Positions 1-9,412 are shown, numbered from the stretch's first letter. The stretch is 64,000 nucleotides of DNA from PALSA-612 sp963711315 (GCA_963711315.1 CAVQDQ010000003.1:248001-312000); one strand, 5' to 3'. The notes: a model not told the origin generated them from the letters alone. A program made the numbers and translations.

Positions 1-103
1 ACCGCGCTATCGACGATCACGCGCGAACCGTAGCCCGTAGCGGGTCGGAGCGCACAAACGCTCGCTTTAGCAGGAGCTTTCGGACCCTCGCCTATCATCA
101 GGC

Positions 104-238
104 ATGCTCCGGATCGAGCGCGAGCATCGATTCGATTGCTCAGTCGCGACCGGCTTCGGCTACATCACGGAGATCGCCAACTGGCCGGACTACTGGCCGG
201 GTTACGTTCACATCGAGCCCGACTGTCGTTCGGCATGA
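104..238 (+). pseudogene. N-terminal stub of an SRPBCC/START-like protein
   Basis: An ATG at 104 opens a 44-codon frame. Its middle reads like the first strand and helices of the SRPBCC (polyketide cyclase/START) fold, with the pattern ITEIANWPDYWPGYVHIEP at about residues 21-39. Family members run to about 140 residues, so this is an N-terminal fragment without the ligand cavity. The TGA (236-238) overlaps the ATG of the following vapC frame in an ATGA. The assignment rests only on the NWPxYWPG-type pattern, so it is moderate; a short antitoxin-like leader peptide is the alternative. Confidence 0.4.
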
Positions 239-628
239 CGAGGTTCGTCGTCGATGCCAGCGCCGTCCTCCACCTAGCGAGCGCGGAGATCGAAGTGTCA
301 GACCAGCACGAGCTCCTCGCACCGACTCCTTCGTTCCCAAACCGTGTCGGCCCTACACGAGGCCGTCCACCGGGGCGAGATCCCGGACGAGATCGCACAC
401 GAGTGCCTCGCCCGCATTCAGCGGATGCCGATCAGGCTGCTCGGCGACGCCGTGCTCCGGCGCCGGGCCCGGGAAGTGGCGGATCAGCTGGGATGGGTCG
501 AGACTTTCGACGCCGACAACGTCGCCCTCACGCTGTTGCAGGCAGACGCGTTCGTCACCCTGGACACGGAGCTGGGGCGCAGCGTCGAAGGGATCGTCGC
601 TACCGCGTCGATTGACGCACTCCGCTAG
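235..628 (+). pseudogene. vapC: VapC-type PIN-domain toxin, frameshifted
   Basis: The N-terminal part (from ATG 235) reads MTRFVVDASAVLHLAS, the first strand of a PIN domain with its first catalytic aspartate (D7). The frame is lost near 326. The protein resumes one frame over with TLLRSQTVSALHEAV, then the second acidic residue (HEAVHRGE) and the C-terminal acidic pair region (ETFDADNVAL, FVTLDTEL), ending at 628. Restoring one base near 326 would give a typical VapC of about 130 residues, an RNase toxin. No VapB-like antitoxin is evident upstream; the preceding stub overlaps the start by ATGA. The product is probably inactive. Confidence 0.7.
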
Positions 629-968
629 GAAGACGGTCAGAGACCCACGCGGAGGGACGACCAGCGTCGACTCTTGACAGCGACGCGAGGAGCCGGGAGG
701 GGGACGGCTTCCGGCTTCGCCTTTGTCAGCGACACACGCTGGAACGAGTCGTACGCGCTTGCGGCTGCGCTGGCCAACCCGATCCTCGTACTCGCTCTTG
801 CCCCATTCCCAATGTCGCCATCTGGTCGCTCGTTGGAGTGGCAATTGGCGACGCCATCCGCAGCGTGTAGGAAGGAGTCGTCCGAGTACGCCGCAGGGGC
901 GGTGCCGCGGCTCGTGCGGCATTCCCCTGTTACGCTCGCCCGCGACCCCGAACGAGAGTGAGGACACG
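629..968 (+). other. Gene-free stretch
   Basis: I see no coding frame that resembles a protein family here and no RNA gene. The last 15 bases hold a purine-rich ribosome-binding site (GAGTGAGGA) for the gene starting at 969. Confidence 0.5.
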
Positions 969-1256
969 ATGCCAGTAGCCATAGAGATGACGTTCGACGG
1001 AGCGACGCTCGACCAGTACGACCGGATCGTCGAGAAGATGGGCCTGACACCCGGGGGCGCCACGCCTCCCGGCGCACTCTTTCATTGGGTCGCTGCGACC
1101 GACTCCGGCGTGCACGTCGTCGACGTGTGGGAGTCGAAAGAGACGTTCGAGCAGTTCGCGCAGGAGCAGATTGGGCCGTACTCACGGGAAGTAGGCATCG
1201 AGGACGAGCCCAAGATGACCTTCCACGACGTCCATAACTACCTCGCGGCCGGCTAG
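969..1256 (+). CDS. ABM-like dimeric alpha/beta-barrel protein
   Basis: A 95-residue protein starts at ATG 969 behind a GAGTGAGGA ribosome-binding site. Features include FDGATLDQYD near the N-terminus, PPGALFHWVAATDSGVHVVDVW in the middle and FEQFAQEQIGPYSREVG after it. This is the pattern of small ferredoxin-like alpha/beta-barrel proteins related to antibiotic-biosynthesis monooxygenases, widespread in actinomycetes and mostly uncharacterised. Length is normal for the family and the frame is intact. No catalytic residue can be assigned. It stands alone and is followed by a strong hairpin terminator at 1337. Function: unknown, probably a small cytoplasmic dimer. Confidence 0.75.
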   Translation: MPVAIEMTFDGATLDQYDRIVEKMGLTPGGATPPGALFHWVAATDSGVHVVDVWESKETFEQFAQEQIGPYSREVGIEDEPKMTFHDVHNYLAAG

Positions 1257-1336
1257 CTCGCGCGACCGGGCCTAGACCGGACGACTAGGAGCGACCGGGG
1301 AACCCACGACCCACCGCCGCAATCCCGCGAACGACG

Positions 1337-1360
1337 GAGAGCCGCCCGAAGGCGGCTCTC
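1337..1360 (+). terminator. Hairpin terminator after the ABM-like gene
   Basis: A perfect 10-bp stem (GAGAGCCGCC / GGCGGCTCTC) closes a CGAA tetraloop 80 bases after the stop codon at 1256. The tail after it is only weakly T-rich (CTAATCT), so termination is probable but not certain. Confidence 0.7.
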
Positions 1361-1844
1361 CTAATCTGGCCACCGGGGGGAGGGCCAGAGTCCTGAGTTC
1401 AGGGCTACGCGCCTCCCTACCTGCGGACGCTCTCACGTCGTGACGGATTGTGTCAAGCCCGTGCCGACCACCGCTCCCGGCGACCTCCCACCGGTTGCGG
1501 CGTCCAAGCGTCGATCGCTCGCCGCGGGCGACGGTCTTTGTCGAGACACCTTCGCGGGATCGCCGTGGTCAAGCAGCGTCAGCACCTCGCCCTCGCGCGT
1601 GAGGGCGATTTGTGCGAGCATCGCCACCGCTGCGTTTCCCCTTAGACGACGAAACCCCCGATTAGCGGGGGATTCCGAGTCGTCCTAACTGGGCATCTTT
1701 CAAACCCTCCGGAACCCCTGAAGGAACTACTAACCCGGCATTAGACCTTCTCCAGAGTCTCACGAGTATGCCGTTAGGGCAAGGGTCTCGGATACCGCGT
1801 CGGGCGCGGAACCCGGGAGGCCCAGAGCGCGCCGGCGTGATGCC
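1361..1844. other. Intergenic stretch with one terminator
   Basis: No convincing gene on either strand. The only structured element is the nested hairpin at 1645-1684. The short frames present have no family resemblance. Confidence 0.5.
1645..1684 (-). terminator. Nested hairpin terminator
   Basis: An outer GACGAC/GTCGTC stem encloses CCCCCG-ATTAG-CGGGGG. Read on the minus strand, the inner stem is followed by GGGTTTCGTCGTC. The terminator of the tRNA-Val gene near 3374-3400 has almost the same layout and tail. It lies 160 bases downstream of the metallo-beta-lactamase gene and probably ends that transcript. Confidence 0.65.
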
Positions 1845-2468
1845 TCAGACGGTGCGGGGTCGCCACGGCTCGTGCTCGTGCGTGAGCCAGACGAGCTCGG
1901 GGTCGAACGCGAGGACCCGCTGCCGGCCTTCGGTGGGCGGCTCGTCGAACTCGCCGAACCACACCGCCACGTCGCCGCCGACGATGACCGGGCGCCCGCC
2001 AGTCTCGACGACGACCACCTGCATGCCGGGTGTGTGGCCCGGCGCCGGGACGAGTCGGAGCCCGGGCAGCAGCTCGTGCTCGCCGTCGACCGGCACGTAC
2101 TGCACGCCGGGCGCCTCGACCCACTCGCGAATGGTGTAGTCGTCCTCGCTGCGCGCGTCGTCGAGCTCCCGACGCTGGACATAGATCGGCTTGCCGGCGA
2201 AGAGGTGGTTGCCGCCGCAGTGGTCGGCGTGCAGGTGTGTGTTGACGACGATGTCGATGCCGGCGAGATCGAAGTCCTGCTCGCTCAGCGGCTGGAGGCG
2301 GGGATCCATGTCGGCCATCGCCGGGTGCAGCTCCGTCATGCCGGTGTCGACCAGCACGCGCGCATCGGGATGGTCGATGACGTGCACGTAGACCGGCATC
2401 CGCTCGCCCTCGACGGAAAGGTCGGCAACGAAGACTGGCGTGATGGTGATCGAGGTAGGGGCGTTCAT
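1845..2468 (-). CDS. Metallo-beta-lactamase-fold hydrolase, lactonase-like
   Basis: A 207-residue protein with the full zinc-binding set of the metallo-beta-lactamase fold: HLHADH at residues 78-83, H145 in APGHTPG, D166 in GGD and a C-terminal histidine (H197 or H199) in LTHEHEP. The order and spacing resemble the N-acyl-homoserine lactonase (AttM/AiiA-type) branch, whose members hydrolyse lactones or other esters in the cytoplasm. Substrate cannot be told from sequence. I chose ATG 2468 because the protein then begins directly before the first beta strand; an in-frame extension to 2555 is possible. It has no ribosome-binding site worth the name and no operon partners. Confidence 0.8.
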   Translation of the reverse strand: MNAPTSITITPVFVADLSVEGERMPVYVHVIDHPDARVLVDTGMTELHPAMADMDPRLQPLSEQDFDLAGIDIVVNTHLHADHCGGNHLFAGKPIYVQRRELDDARSEDDYTIREWVEAPGVQYVPVDGEHELLPGLRLVPAPGHTPGMQVVVVETGGRPVIVGGDVAVWFGEFDEPPTEGRQRVLAFDPELVWLTHEHEPWRPRTV

Positions 2469-3373
2469 TGTGTAACGGTCGCCGCGATAGTGATTGATAT
2501 GTGAGTCATGATGACCTTCTTTACCGGTTACTGGCTGACGCGCGGCCGGCCGCACTGCCTCGCGCGCTGGCTGAGCAGCTCCTGAACCGCCCTGGTGAGC
2601 CGGACCGGGCTGGACGGGGATCGGTCACACGTTCGCTCCAACGAGCCTAGATCGTTCTTCGGCCCTCGTCTTCGACGGGCTAGCCGCCGCCAAATGCCAT
2701 CGCCTTCGTGAGAGCATGACGCGCCGTCCCTCGAACGGGGGATGGCACGTTCTCAGAGCACGACGTTCAATGAGACGGGAGCCGCTCGCCGTGGACGTGG
2801 ATGCGAGCCGGACAGGGGAGACATCCGGCCCCGCGAGTCGGCTCCCCGTTCGCTGGTTCACGAAAGCCCAGACGATTCCTCTTGGTCAGGCGACTCGCTC
2901 AGAGGCCCGGCGCGCGGTTGAACACTCTCGGCCGTCGAGCGCTTTCGCGCAACTGCCGGGCCGCCTTGAGCGTAGTCGGGCGGGATGCCCGGCGCTTGTG
3001 GCTCTTTTCGACGGTGGCGAGGGAATTGACCCATTTGGGTTCTATCGCGCGACGTGCGGAACGGGCACGGTGTCGGAGGCGGCGGGTGCTGCCCCGGCCG
3101 GTCGATTCCGCCACAGCTGGACACCCCCGGGTGGCGGGAACCCGGCCGGGGCAGGGCCGCGCCCTCGCCGCCGAAGGCCACCGCTGCTGCTCCCGGTGGT
3201 AGGACGATCCGCTCACGCGCGCCGCCGTACATCGTCTCGACGAGCAGCTCGACGCCGGCAGCCACGCGCGTTCGGAGGCCGTAGCCAGGGGCGAGAGCGA
3301 GGCCGAACTCGACAAATGGAAGTGTTTGGCCCGCTAGTGGCCCACGGCCCGAGCGCCGCCCGCTACCCCGAAA
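2469..3373. other. Gene-poor flank of the tRNA locus
   Basis: About 0.9 kb in which long frames exist on both strands only because of the high GC content. None resembles a protein family, and none has both a good start and a ribosome-binding site. It may be decayed sequence. I see no RNA gene before the tRNA terminator at 3374. Confidence 0.5.
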
Positions 3374-3400
3374 CGACGAAACCCCCGTGCTTGCGGGGGT
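3374..3400 (-). terminator. Terminator of the tRNA-Val gene
   Basis: On the minus strand a CCCCCG stem with a six-base loop (3382-3399) is followed by TTTCGTCGTTT, ten bases after the tRNA 3' end. This is a standard rho-independent terminator. Confidence 0.8.
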
Positions 3401-3409
3401 TACTCGAGG

Positions 3410-3482
3410 TGGGTGGTACTGGGCTCGAACCAGTGACCCCCAGCTTGTCGAGCTGGTGCTCTCCCAACTGAGCTAACCGCCC
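3410..3482 (-). tRNA. tRNA-Val (GAC), with unusual C33 and C4-A69 mismatch
   Basis: Read on the minus strand the cloverleaf is clear: acceptor GGGCGGT/ACCACCC, D arm GCTC...GAGC, anticodon stem CCAGC/GCTGG around loop TCGACAA, and T arm ACTGG-TTCGAGC-CCAGT. The anticodon is GAC (valine) and CCA is not encoded. Two oddities are visible. Position 33, almost always U, is C. Acceptor pair 4-69 is a C-A mismatch. The 5' half (nt 1-45) is duplicated at 20571-20615, so this gene is the integration site of the neighbouring element. The mosaic origin of the two halves may explain the mismatch. Confidence 0.85.
3438..3482. repeat. Left attachment-site core (45-bp direct repeat with 20571-20615)
   Basis: These 45 bases, nt 1-45 of the tRNA-Val gene, recur exactly and in the same orientation at 20571-20615. 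Identity stops in the 3' side of the anticodon arm on one side and at tRNA nt 1 on the other. An exact repeat of this length at a tRNA gene, flanking an integrase remnant, is the signature of site-specific integration. Confidence 0.85.
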
Positions 3483-3537
3483 TGGATGGCTCAGGTTAGC
3501 GGAATCCGACCTCCGCCGAGACGCCGAAATCGGCTCC

Positions 3538-3557
3538 GTGGCAGCCGCGTGGCAGCC
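3538..3557. repeat. Paired GTGGCAGCC motifs, probable integrase arm sites
   Basis: Two copies of GTGGCAGCC at 3538-3546 and 3549-3557 lie 11 bp apart, about 55 bp inside the left repeat. A matching pair lies at 20453-20471 inside the right repeat. Paired short direct repeats inside both ends are what arm-type binding sites of tyrosine integrases look like. This role is inferred. Confidence 0.5.
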
Positions 3558-3583
3558 GCTCCCCATTCGGGCATGATGGGGCC

Positions 3584-3847
3584 GTGACGGAGGTCACTCA
3601 GCCGACCGAGGATGGCAAGCCGCCCGAGAACTCAGCCGCGTTCAAGCAGCTCGTCGGCTACCTCGCCGATCCCCACCGCTCCGAAGTCGCTACTCATTGG
3701 GAGGCCGTCGTTCAGGGCAAGCTCGGCCCCGAGGATCGAGCGAAGGCCGAGAAGATGGCCCCGGTCGTGAAGGCGTACCTCTCACGCGAGATCGAGCAGG
3801 ACGAGTACGAGCGCAGGCTCGCGGCTACGACTGTTCCCGAGCCGTAG
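3584..3847 (+). CDS. Small hypothetical protein
   Basis: An 87-residue, charged, probably all-helical protein from GTG 3584, the first gene inside the left end of the element. It contains KQLVGYLADPHRSEVATHWE and ends in a helix rich in E, R and K. No membrane segment, signal peptide or metal motif is visible, and I do not recognise the family. It is intact, unlike most neighbours, and its end overlaps the convergent helicase remnant by 23 bases. The start is uncertain, because no clear ribosome-binding site is present. Confidence 0.55.
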   Translation: MTEVTQPTEDGKPPENSAAFKQLVGYLADPHRSEVATHWEAVVQGKLGPEDRAKAEKMAPVVKAYLSREIEQDEYERRLAATTVPEP

Positions 3848-6800
3848 ATCGCCTCGCACTCGGGGCGGATCCTGTACGAGCGTCCCACTTCCAGCCGGGG
3901 AGGGCTTCGAGTTCGGCTACGCGGCTCGGGGCGAGCTTCCCCTTGCGCTTCTCGACACGTCTGTTGTAGATCCACGCGCCAAGGGCAAGCCCGTCACTTG
4001 TCACGTACCCGCTTGGAATGCCCAGGTCACCGTGCTCCGCTCGATATTGACGTACCGCGGCAAGACCCCGCTGCCACGCCTCTTCATACGGATCCCAGAC
4101 CATGCCAAGGGCGTCGAGTTCGGCGATTCGCTGTACCGCGAGCTTGCCCTTGCGTTGATCCTGGCGGCGGGCATGAAGCCAACTGCCCAAGCGGAAGCCG
4201 TCGTCTGCCACGAAGTCCCGCGGTGCGCGTAAGTGCCCGTTGGCCTGTCGGTACGCCTGTGCGTGACTGATGCCCTTCTCCCAGTCCGACCCGTACGGAT
4301 CCCAGACCATGCCGAGTGAGTCGAGAGCCTTGATCCGGTCGGGAGCGAGTCGCTCGCGTCCATTACGGCGATAGGTGATCCACGATCCGAGCGGGAAGCC
4401 GTCCGGACTGACGAAATCGCGGGGCACTTGCAGATGACCGTTGGCCTTCTCGAAGTCGCGGGCGGCGGCGATCCCACGTCGCCAGTCCTCATCGAGAGCG
4501 TCCCAGACCATGCCAATTGCCTCCAACGCGGCCGCTCGATCCGCTGACAACTTTCCTCGGCGTCGCAGCGTCCGGTGATGGCTAATCCACGCCCCCAGGG
4601 CGAACCCGTCAGCAGTCTCATACGACTGCGGCACCCGGAGATCTCCCGTAGACGCCTGGTACTTCGCGGCAGCCGCATACGCAAGCTGCCATGCGTCACC
4701 CCTCGCGTCGGGGATCCACACCATGCCGAGTTCGCTGAGTTCGGCGCAGTGTTCAGATGAAAGAATCCCTTTACGCCAAGCCCTCCGACGACCTTGGAGC
4801 CAACGGCCGAGCTTGAAGCCGTCGGGTGTCACGTACTTCCCCTGGGCGCGAAGGTCGCCGTGCTCGGCGGCGTAGTCGCGGGCGGCGGCTAGCCCTTGCT
4901 GCCAATCGCTTTCCCAGGGAACCCATGAGATACCCAGAGCTTCGAGCGCGGCAATGCGCTTTGCTGACAGCTTTCCGGCTTGATGTTCCAAGCGACGGTT
5001 ATCGAGCCAACTCCCAAGCGGGAATCCATCAGGCTCAACATGCTTCTTTCGAACCCGCAGGTCACCGTGCTCGGCGTGGTATCTCTGAGCGCTCCGAAGG
5101 CCGCGCAGCCAAGCATCCTCGTGCGGCTCCCAGATCATGCCGAGAGCGTCCAGTTGCACGACCCGCCGTGCTGAAAGGCGGCCACTTCTGTGCTCGTTCC
5201 GACGGGCGAGGATCCATCGGCCTAATGCAAAGCCTTCGGGCGAGCGGTACTTCTGGGGGACGCGCAGATCCCCACGGCGCTCGTGATACATGCGGACGGC
5301 ATCAATCCCTTGCCGCCACTCGTCCTCGAAGGGATCCCAGATCACGCCGAGCGAGTCGAGTTCAAATCGCCGCTCTGGTGGCAGGTCGCCCCGCCGATAC
5401 TCCTGCCGTCGTGTCGAAAGCCACAGGCCGAGCTTGATCCCGTCGTATCTCACTGACCTCGGGACGCGAAGATGACCATGCTGGGCATGGAAGCCTTGGG
5501 CAGCCGCCAAGCCCCGCTGCCATTGGTCGTCACGCGGATCCCAGATCATGCCCAGGGCGTCGAGTTCAGCAATCTGTGCAGACGAGAGCCTGTCTCTTCG
5601 TCCGCGACAGTTGTCGATCCAGACCCTCAATTTGAAGCCGTCGGGGGTTACGTGACCGTTCGGAACCCTCAGGTCGCCGTGCTCGGCACGGTATGCACGA
5701 GCAACGCCGAGTCCTTCTTGCCAACTCGGCTTGTCGTACGCTCGACCAGCCGCGTGTCGAAGGCGCGGGCGAAGTCGATACCGATCGCGTCGGGCAGGTC
5801 GAGCACGATCTTGCCCGGTCGCTTGCCGACGCGTTCCGCGACGCCCTAGCCCGCGACGTAACTCGTCAAGTTCCTCGGCGAGATCTTCGTCGTGATGCTC
5901 GGAGCGCCTTGACGACCTCCCAGACTCGGTCGAACTCGCGATCATTCAAGCGCCTCCTCGGGGTCGTCGTCCTCGTCCACGAAGACGGGGATAACGATGG
6001 TGCCGACCGTCTTGTCCTCGGCCTTGCGGATCGCCCTGCCGACCGCCTGCACGACATCGACCTGAGAGCGACGCGGATCGATGAACGCGACCCCGTCGAG
6101 TGTCGGCACATCGACGCCCTCAGTCAGGCAGCGGGCGTTCGTGAGCACGCCGCGCTCGCCCGCCCTCCACAGCCTTGAGCTCGTCGCAGCCGCACGTCGC
6201 GTTCCCCGGCGGTCATCTTCCCGGAGACGTGATCCGTCCACAGCCTCCCTTCGGGCGACGGCGAGTGGGAGCCATGCGTTCGTATCGAGGAGCGACGAGG
6301 CGAAGCGGCTCGCGCTGTCGATGCGGGAATGGAAGCTGACGACGCGGTGCAGGTCGTGGTTTCGCATCGCGCGGAGGAGTCCGATCTCGCGAGCGAGCGT
6401 GCGGGCGTCTGTGACCGTCTCGCCGTCGCGCGGTGACGAACGCGCCCCGCTCGCGCAAGCTCGGTGCGCCTCGTGTCACTAACGCCGACGACGACCACCT
6501 GATAGTCGGAGAGGAGATCTTGCGTCGATGGCCTGGCCGAAGGTCAGCCGGTGGAAAACGCTGCCGAACTTCTCCTCGTCGTCCATCGAGGCGACCTCCC
6601 AGTCCGCCTCCTTTGCCTCCTTCTTCACGCGCCCGGTGAAGTAGCGGGGCGTGGCGGTCATAAACAGCCGCCTGCGCGCCTTGATCTTCGTCGCGTCGAG
6701 CACGGTTGCGAACACTCCCGCCTGCGCCCGGCGCAGCGGTGAGCCTCGTCTGCGATCACGAGGTCGAAGGCAGGGCCCGGCCGCCTGGGCAGCGCGATCT

Positions 6801-7667
6801 GCGGCGAGGACTGGTACGTGGCGAACACGACCTCTCATCCGCGCACCGCGCCGCCGCAGGAAGCGGGCGATCCGGTCGGCGTCGGTCGTGACCGGGAAGC
6901 CCAAGCTCGGAGGTCGAGGCACGACCGCGTCCTGCTCGTCCTTCGTCGACCGTCTCGTCGGAGCAGACGGCGAGGTAGTCGAACTCGACGGCCGTCGCCC
7001 ACTCGCGGAGCGTCTGCCCGAGGAGCGAGAGCGAGGGCACGAGCACGAGCACCCGCCTCGCGGCCAGCCTCTCGGCAAGGAAGCGGGCCGACGAGCGTCT
7101 TGCCCGTACCGCAGGCCATGACGAGCTGGCCACGATCCGCCGACGCCAGAGCCGTTCGACGCAGTCGTGGATCGCGCTGTCGCTGATGCGGGCGAGGCTT
7201 CTTCCGCTTCGGCCTCGCCGGATCGCAGGCGCGTCACGGAAGCGGGCCACGTCCACGTCCAGCGCTCCAAGCTGCGAGCGCAGGAGCGTCCCGACCGGTT
7301 TCTCCTGCGCGTCGAGCGTGCGCCGCGCGGTCGGCCCCACGTGGTCGGTTGCTGGCGATCACGAGCCGATAACGTGAAGCCAGGTCGTGACGACTCGCTG
7401 AGAAACGAGTCGAGGTCTGCCTTCTTGATCGCGTAGGCCGGGTCGTAGTGCTTGGCCTGCACCGCCCACAGCCCGCCCTCGTGGTCTTCCGCTACGAGGT
7501 CGATGCCCGCGTCCGATGCCCCCACGTCCCGGCCACTCGTCCCAGAGCCAGACACGAGTACAACTGCCGCCGGTACTCGGGCGACGTTCTCCAAGCATCC
7601 ACTTGCACAGTCGCTCGAAGTCGCGGCCACCCGGACGCAACGACGCCAAGAGCTGTTCCAGCGGCAC
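3825..7667 (-). pseudogene. Mrr-like nuclease / SF2 helicase with nine helicase-associated repeats, multiply frameshifted
   Basis: Reading from GTG 7667 and switching frames, one protein emerges. An N-terminal restriction-endonuclease-like domain comes first (RDFERLCKWML, then GIDLVAEDHEGGLWAVQAKHY with the D...QAK active-site pattern). Next are helicase motif I (MACGTGKT), a DEAH-type segment, motif III (FMTATPRY) and motif VI (QAVGRAIRK), ending at about 5900. From about 5730 to 3850 an uninterrupted frame carries nine repeats of about 68 residues, each with a W...G.....Y...HGDLRVP...DGF.LG.W...R......L......L..LGM.W pattern; this is the helicase-associated (HA) domain. At least eight frameshifts break the first half. 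Known relatives are large defence-like nuclease-helicases of actinomycete plasmids and islands. This copy is almost certainly dead unless the indels are sequencing errors. Confidence 0.8.
3850..5730 (-). repeat. Nine tandem HA-domain repeats within the helicase gene
   Basis: The unit is about 204-207 bases. It is recognisable on the DNA by recurring phrases encoding LGMVWDP, HGDLRVP and DGFxLGxW. The repeats are diverged from one another, so they are old, but the frame through all nine is open. Confidence 0.8.
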
Positions 7668-7715
7668 GCGCGGATTATCTGCTCGACGGTCCTAGCTCGC
7701 GGGCACCATTCCCGC

Positions 7716-7916
7716 ATGGAGAACTGCCCGCGCTGTCAGCACGCCGCACGCCTGGAACGCGATGCCCGCCTCATCTCCGAGGGGATCGAGACGCTGCGCT
7801 GAGGACTCGCCCTGGACCTCGATCTCGATACGAGACTCGATCTCGTCGCCCAGGAGGTCGAGCTGCGGCATCTCCTCGACCGCATCGAGGAGCGCAGGCA
7901 GGCGGTCGCGGCCTAG
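7716..7916 (+). pseudogene. Small zinc-ribbon-like protein with in-frame TGA
   Basis: ATG 7716 starts MENCPRCQHAARLERDARLI. It has a CPRC knuckle and runs 28 codons to TGA at 7800-7802. The same frame continues for another 37 codons with a clearly helical, charged sequence (LDLVAQEVELRHLLDRIEE) to TAG at 7914-7916. Either one nonsense mutation split a 66-residue protein, or only the first part is real. No second cysteine pair is seen. Function unknown. Confidence 0.35.
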
Positions 7917-8246
7917 CTGACGAGCTGCTCCGCTCGCTGATCGGCGGCGAGGCGGAGGAACTCGGAGGTCGTAACGCCCTCGGTGAGAGCAGCGGACTCC
8001 CAACGCGCGACCTCTCCTCGGAACAGCGGAGATCAAACTTCCGTGACCGCCCGTTGTGGCCGGTCAGCTCCTCCTGCTTTGGCTGCTCGCGCTCTTCCTG
8101 GCGGCGGCGGAACGCCTCGGCGAAGGCGCGTCGCTCGGCGGCGGCGTCGGCAAGTGCCTGGGGCGGCAGCTCATCCGCGGTCTCGGTGGCAGCTCTTCCG
8201 CTAGCGGGATCGTGCGGCCGTCTTCGGTGAGGCCGCTCTCGTCCAT
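7913..8246 (-). pseudogene. Hypothetical element protein, frameshifted
   Basis: Starting at ATG 8246 (MDESGLTEDGRTIPLAEELP), the coding sense moves to another frame (ALADAAAERRAFAEAFRRRQ). It then moves to a third that ends EFLRLAADQRAEQLVS at TAG 7913. These pieces read as one protein of about 110 residues, mostly helical, broken by two frameshifts. It lies between the helicase remnant and another decayed gene on the same strand. I do not recognise it. Confidence 0.4.
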
Positions 8247-8303
8247 GTAGACGATCAGCGGCGGTTCTCCGCGCTCAGGTCGGTCGTCTCACGACCGGCC
8301 TTG

Positions 8304-9361
8304 TCATGCGTCGATTCCCAGTGGTGGCGTTCGCCTTGTGTATGTCTTGCCGGTGCTGAGCCTCGGATGAGTGTTCGCTATGTTCGCGATCTCCTGGTCG
8401 AGCATGGCCTCCAGCGGTGACGTGTCGGCCCGCTCCAAGGCTCGCGAGCGAAGCGCTCGGAAAGCGGCCTCATCGGGGTCTGCGAACTGGTGCGCACGCT
8501 CGGCGATCTCCACTGAGGCGTCGTCCATCTTCTGCTCCCAGCGCTCCCTGCTGGCATCGTCACCCGCTGGCCCGTAGGTTCGCTTCATCTCCTGGCCGAT
8601 CGCTTCGACGGTTTCAAAGACGTTCCCGGTGTATCCTGTGCCCTGCCCGCCGGCAGCGGCTAGCAGCGCCACACGAACCTGCTCGGGATCTACGTCCGGG
8701 TCGTACAACAGGCCCGCCTCGTTGACCTGCTGCGCGATCTCGTTGGCGGCCTCCAGACCGGCTGGCCCGAGCGTCTCCTCGATCGTGCGGTACTCGTCGG
8801 TGAGCTGTCCATGGACGTGCTCCACGCGCGTCTGCTCGTGCTGCTCGTGCTGCTGCACCTCACGCGCGATCTTGTTCTGCTCTGCGACTCCGAGCAGCCC
8901 GACGTAATACTCAGCGCCCTCCTCGCCGGTCAGCTCCTCGATGGCTCCGCGAACGGCCTCGAACATTTCGCCGTCGCTGATCTCGTGGACGCCTCGCGCC
9001 AGCTCGTAGATGATCTCCGCGTCGTAGTCGCCTGGGCCTGCCTCCGCCCAGGCATCGAGCAGCATGCCGACCTCGCCCGCTCACTGCTCCCGCTGCGCCT
9101 CGTCCCACAGCTCTGGCGCGTAGGCGCGAACCTGTCGGACCCGTTCGACGCTTCCCGGCTTGCCCTTCAAGCCTTCTGACCGCTGCGGCCCCGAGATCGG
9201 CCCCCTGTTGTCGGGAGGCCGTGATCCCCGACTGCGCTCGGGCGCTGGCCGCTCCTGCCCCGGCCGTCGTCCCTCGGCGTGCGAGTGTGTCCCCAGCGGT
9301 CCATCTCGCGGCCAACTGCCTCACGGAAGGCCGCCTCGTCCTGGTAGCCCATGAAGCTCAT
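8304..9361 (-). pseudogene. Large hypothetical protein with frameshift and in-frame TGA
   Basis: The main frame (ATG 9065 to 8304, 253 residues) is acidic and helical, with a Q/E/H-rich stretch and no family I recognise. The same frame is open upstream across a TGA six codons before that ATG; the upstream part reads VERVRQVRAYAPELWDEAQ. It joins, one frame over, to a plausible start MSFMGYQDEAAFREAVGREM at 9361. The ancestral protein would have had about 350 residues. The 253-residue part alone could still be expressed. The helical, hydrophilic composition resembles phage structural accessory proteins, but that is only an impression. Confidence 0.5.
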
Positions 9362-9412
9362 CGCGGGAATTGTACGTCGTGACGACCACTGCAATCGCCA
9401 GAATTTCGAGGC

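Noticed and set aside
2716..3471. Long plus-strand frame (251 codons) left of the tRNA
   Set aside because: No family pattern, no ribosome-binding site, and it runs into the tRNA terminator; high GC makes such frames common.
3363..3566. Minus-strand frame reading GRLAQLGEHQL across the tRNA
   Set aside because: This is the well-known spurious translation of tRNA 5' sequence, not a protein. The same artefact occurs at 28547-28834.
3850..5730. CRISPR array or tandem DNA repeat
   Set aside because: The periodicity (about 205 bases) comes from repeated protein domains in an open frame; there are no short identical repeats with spacers.
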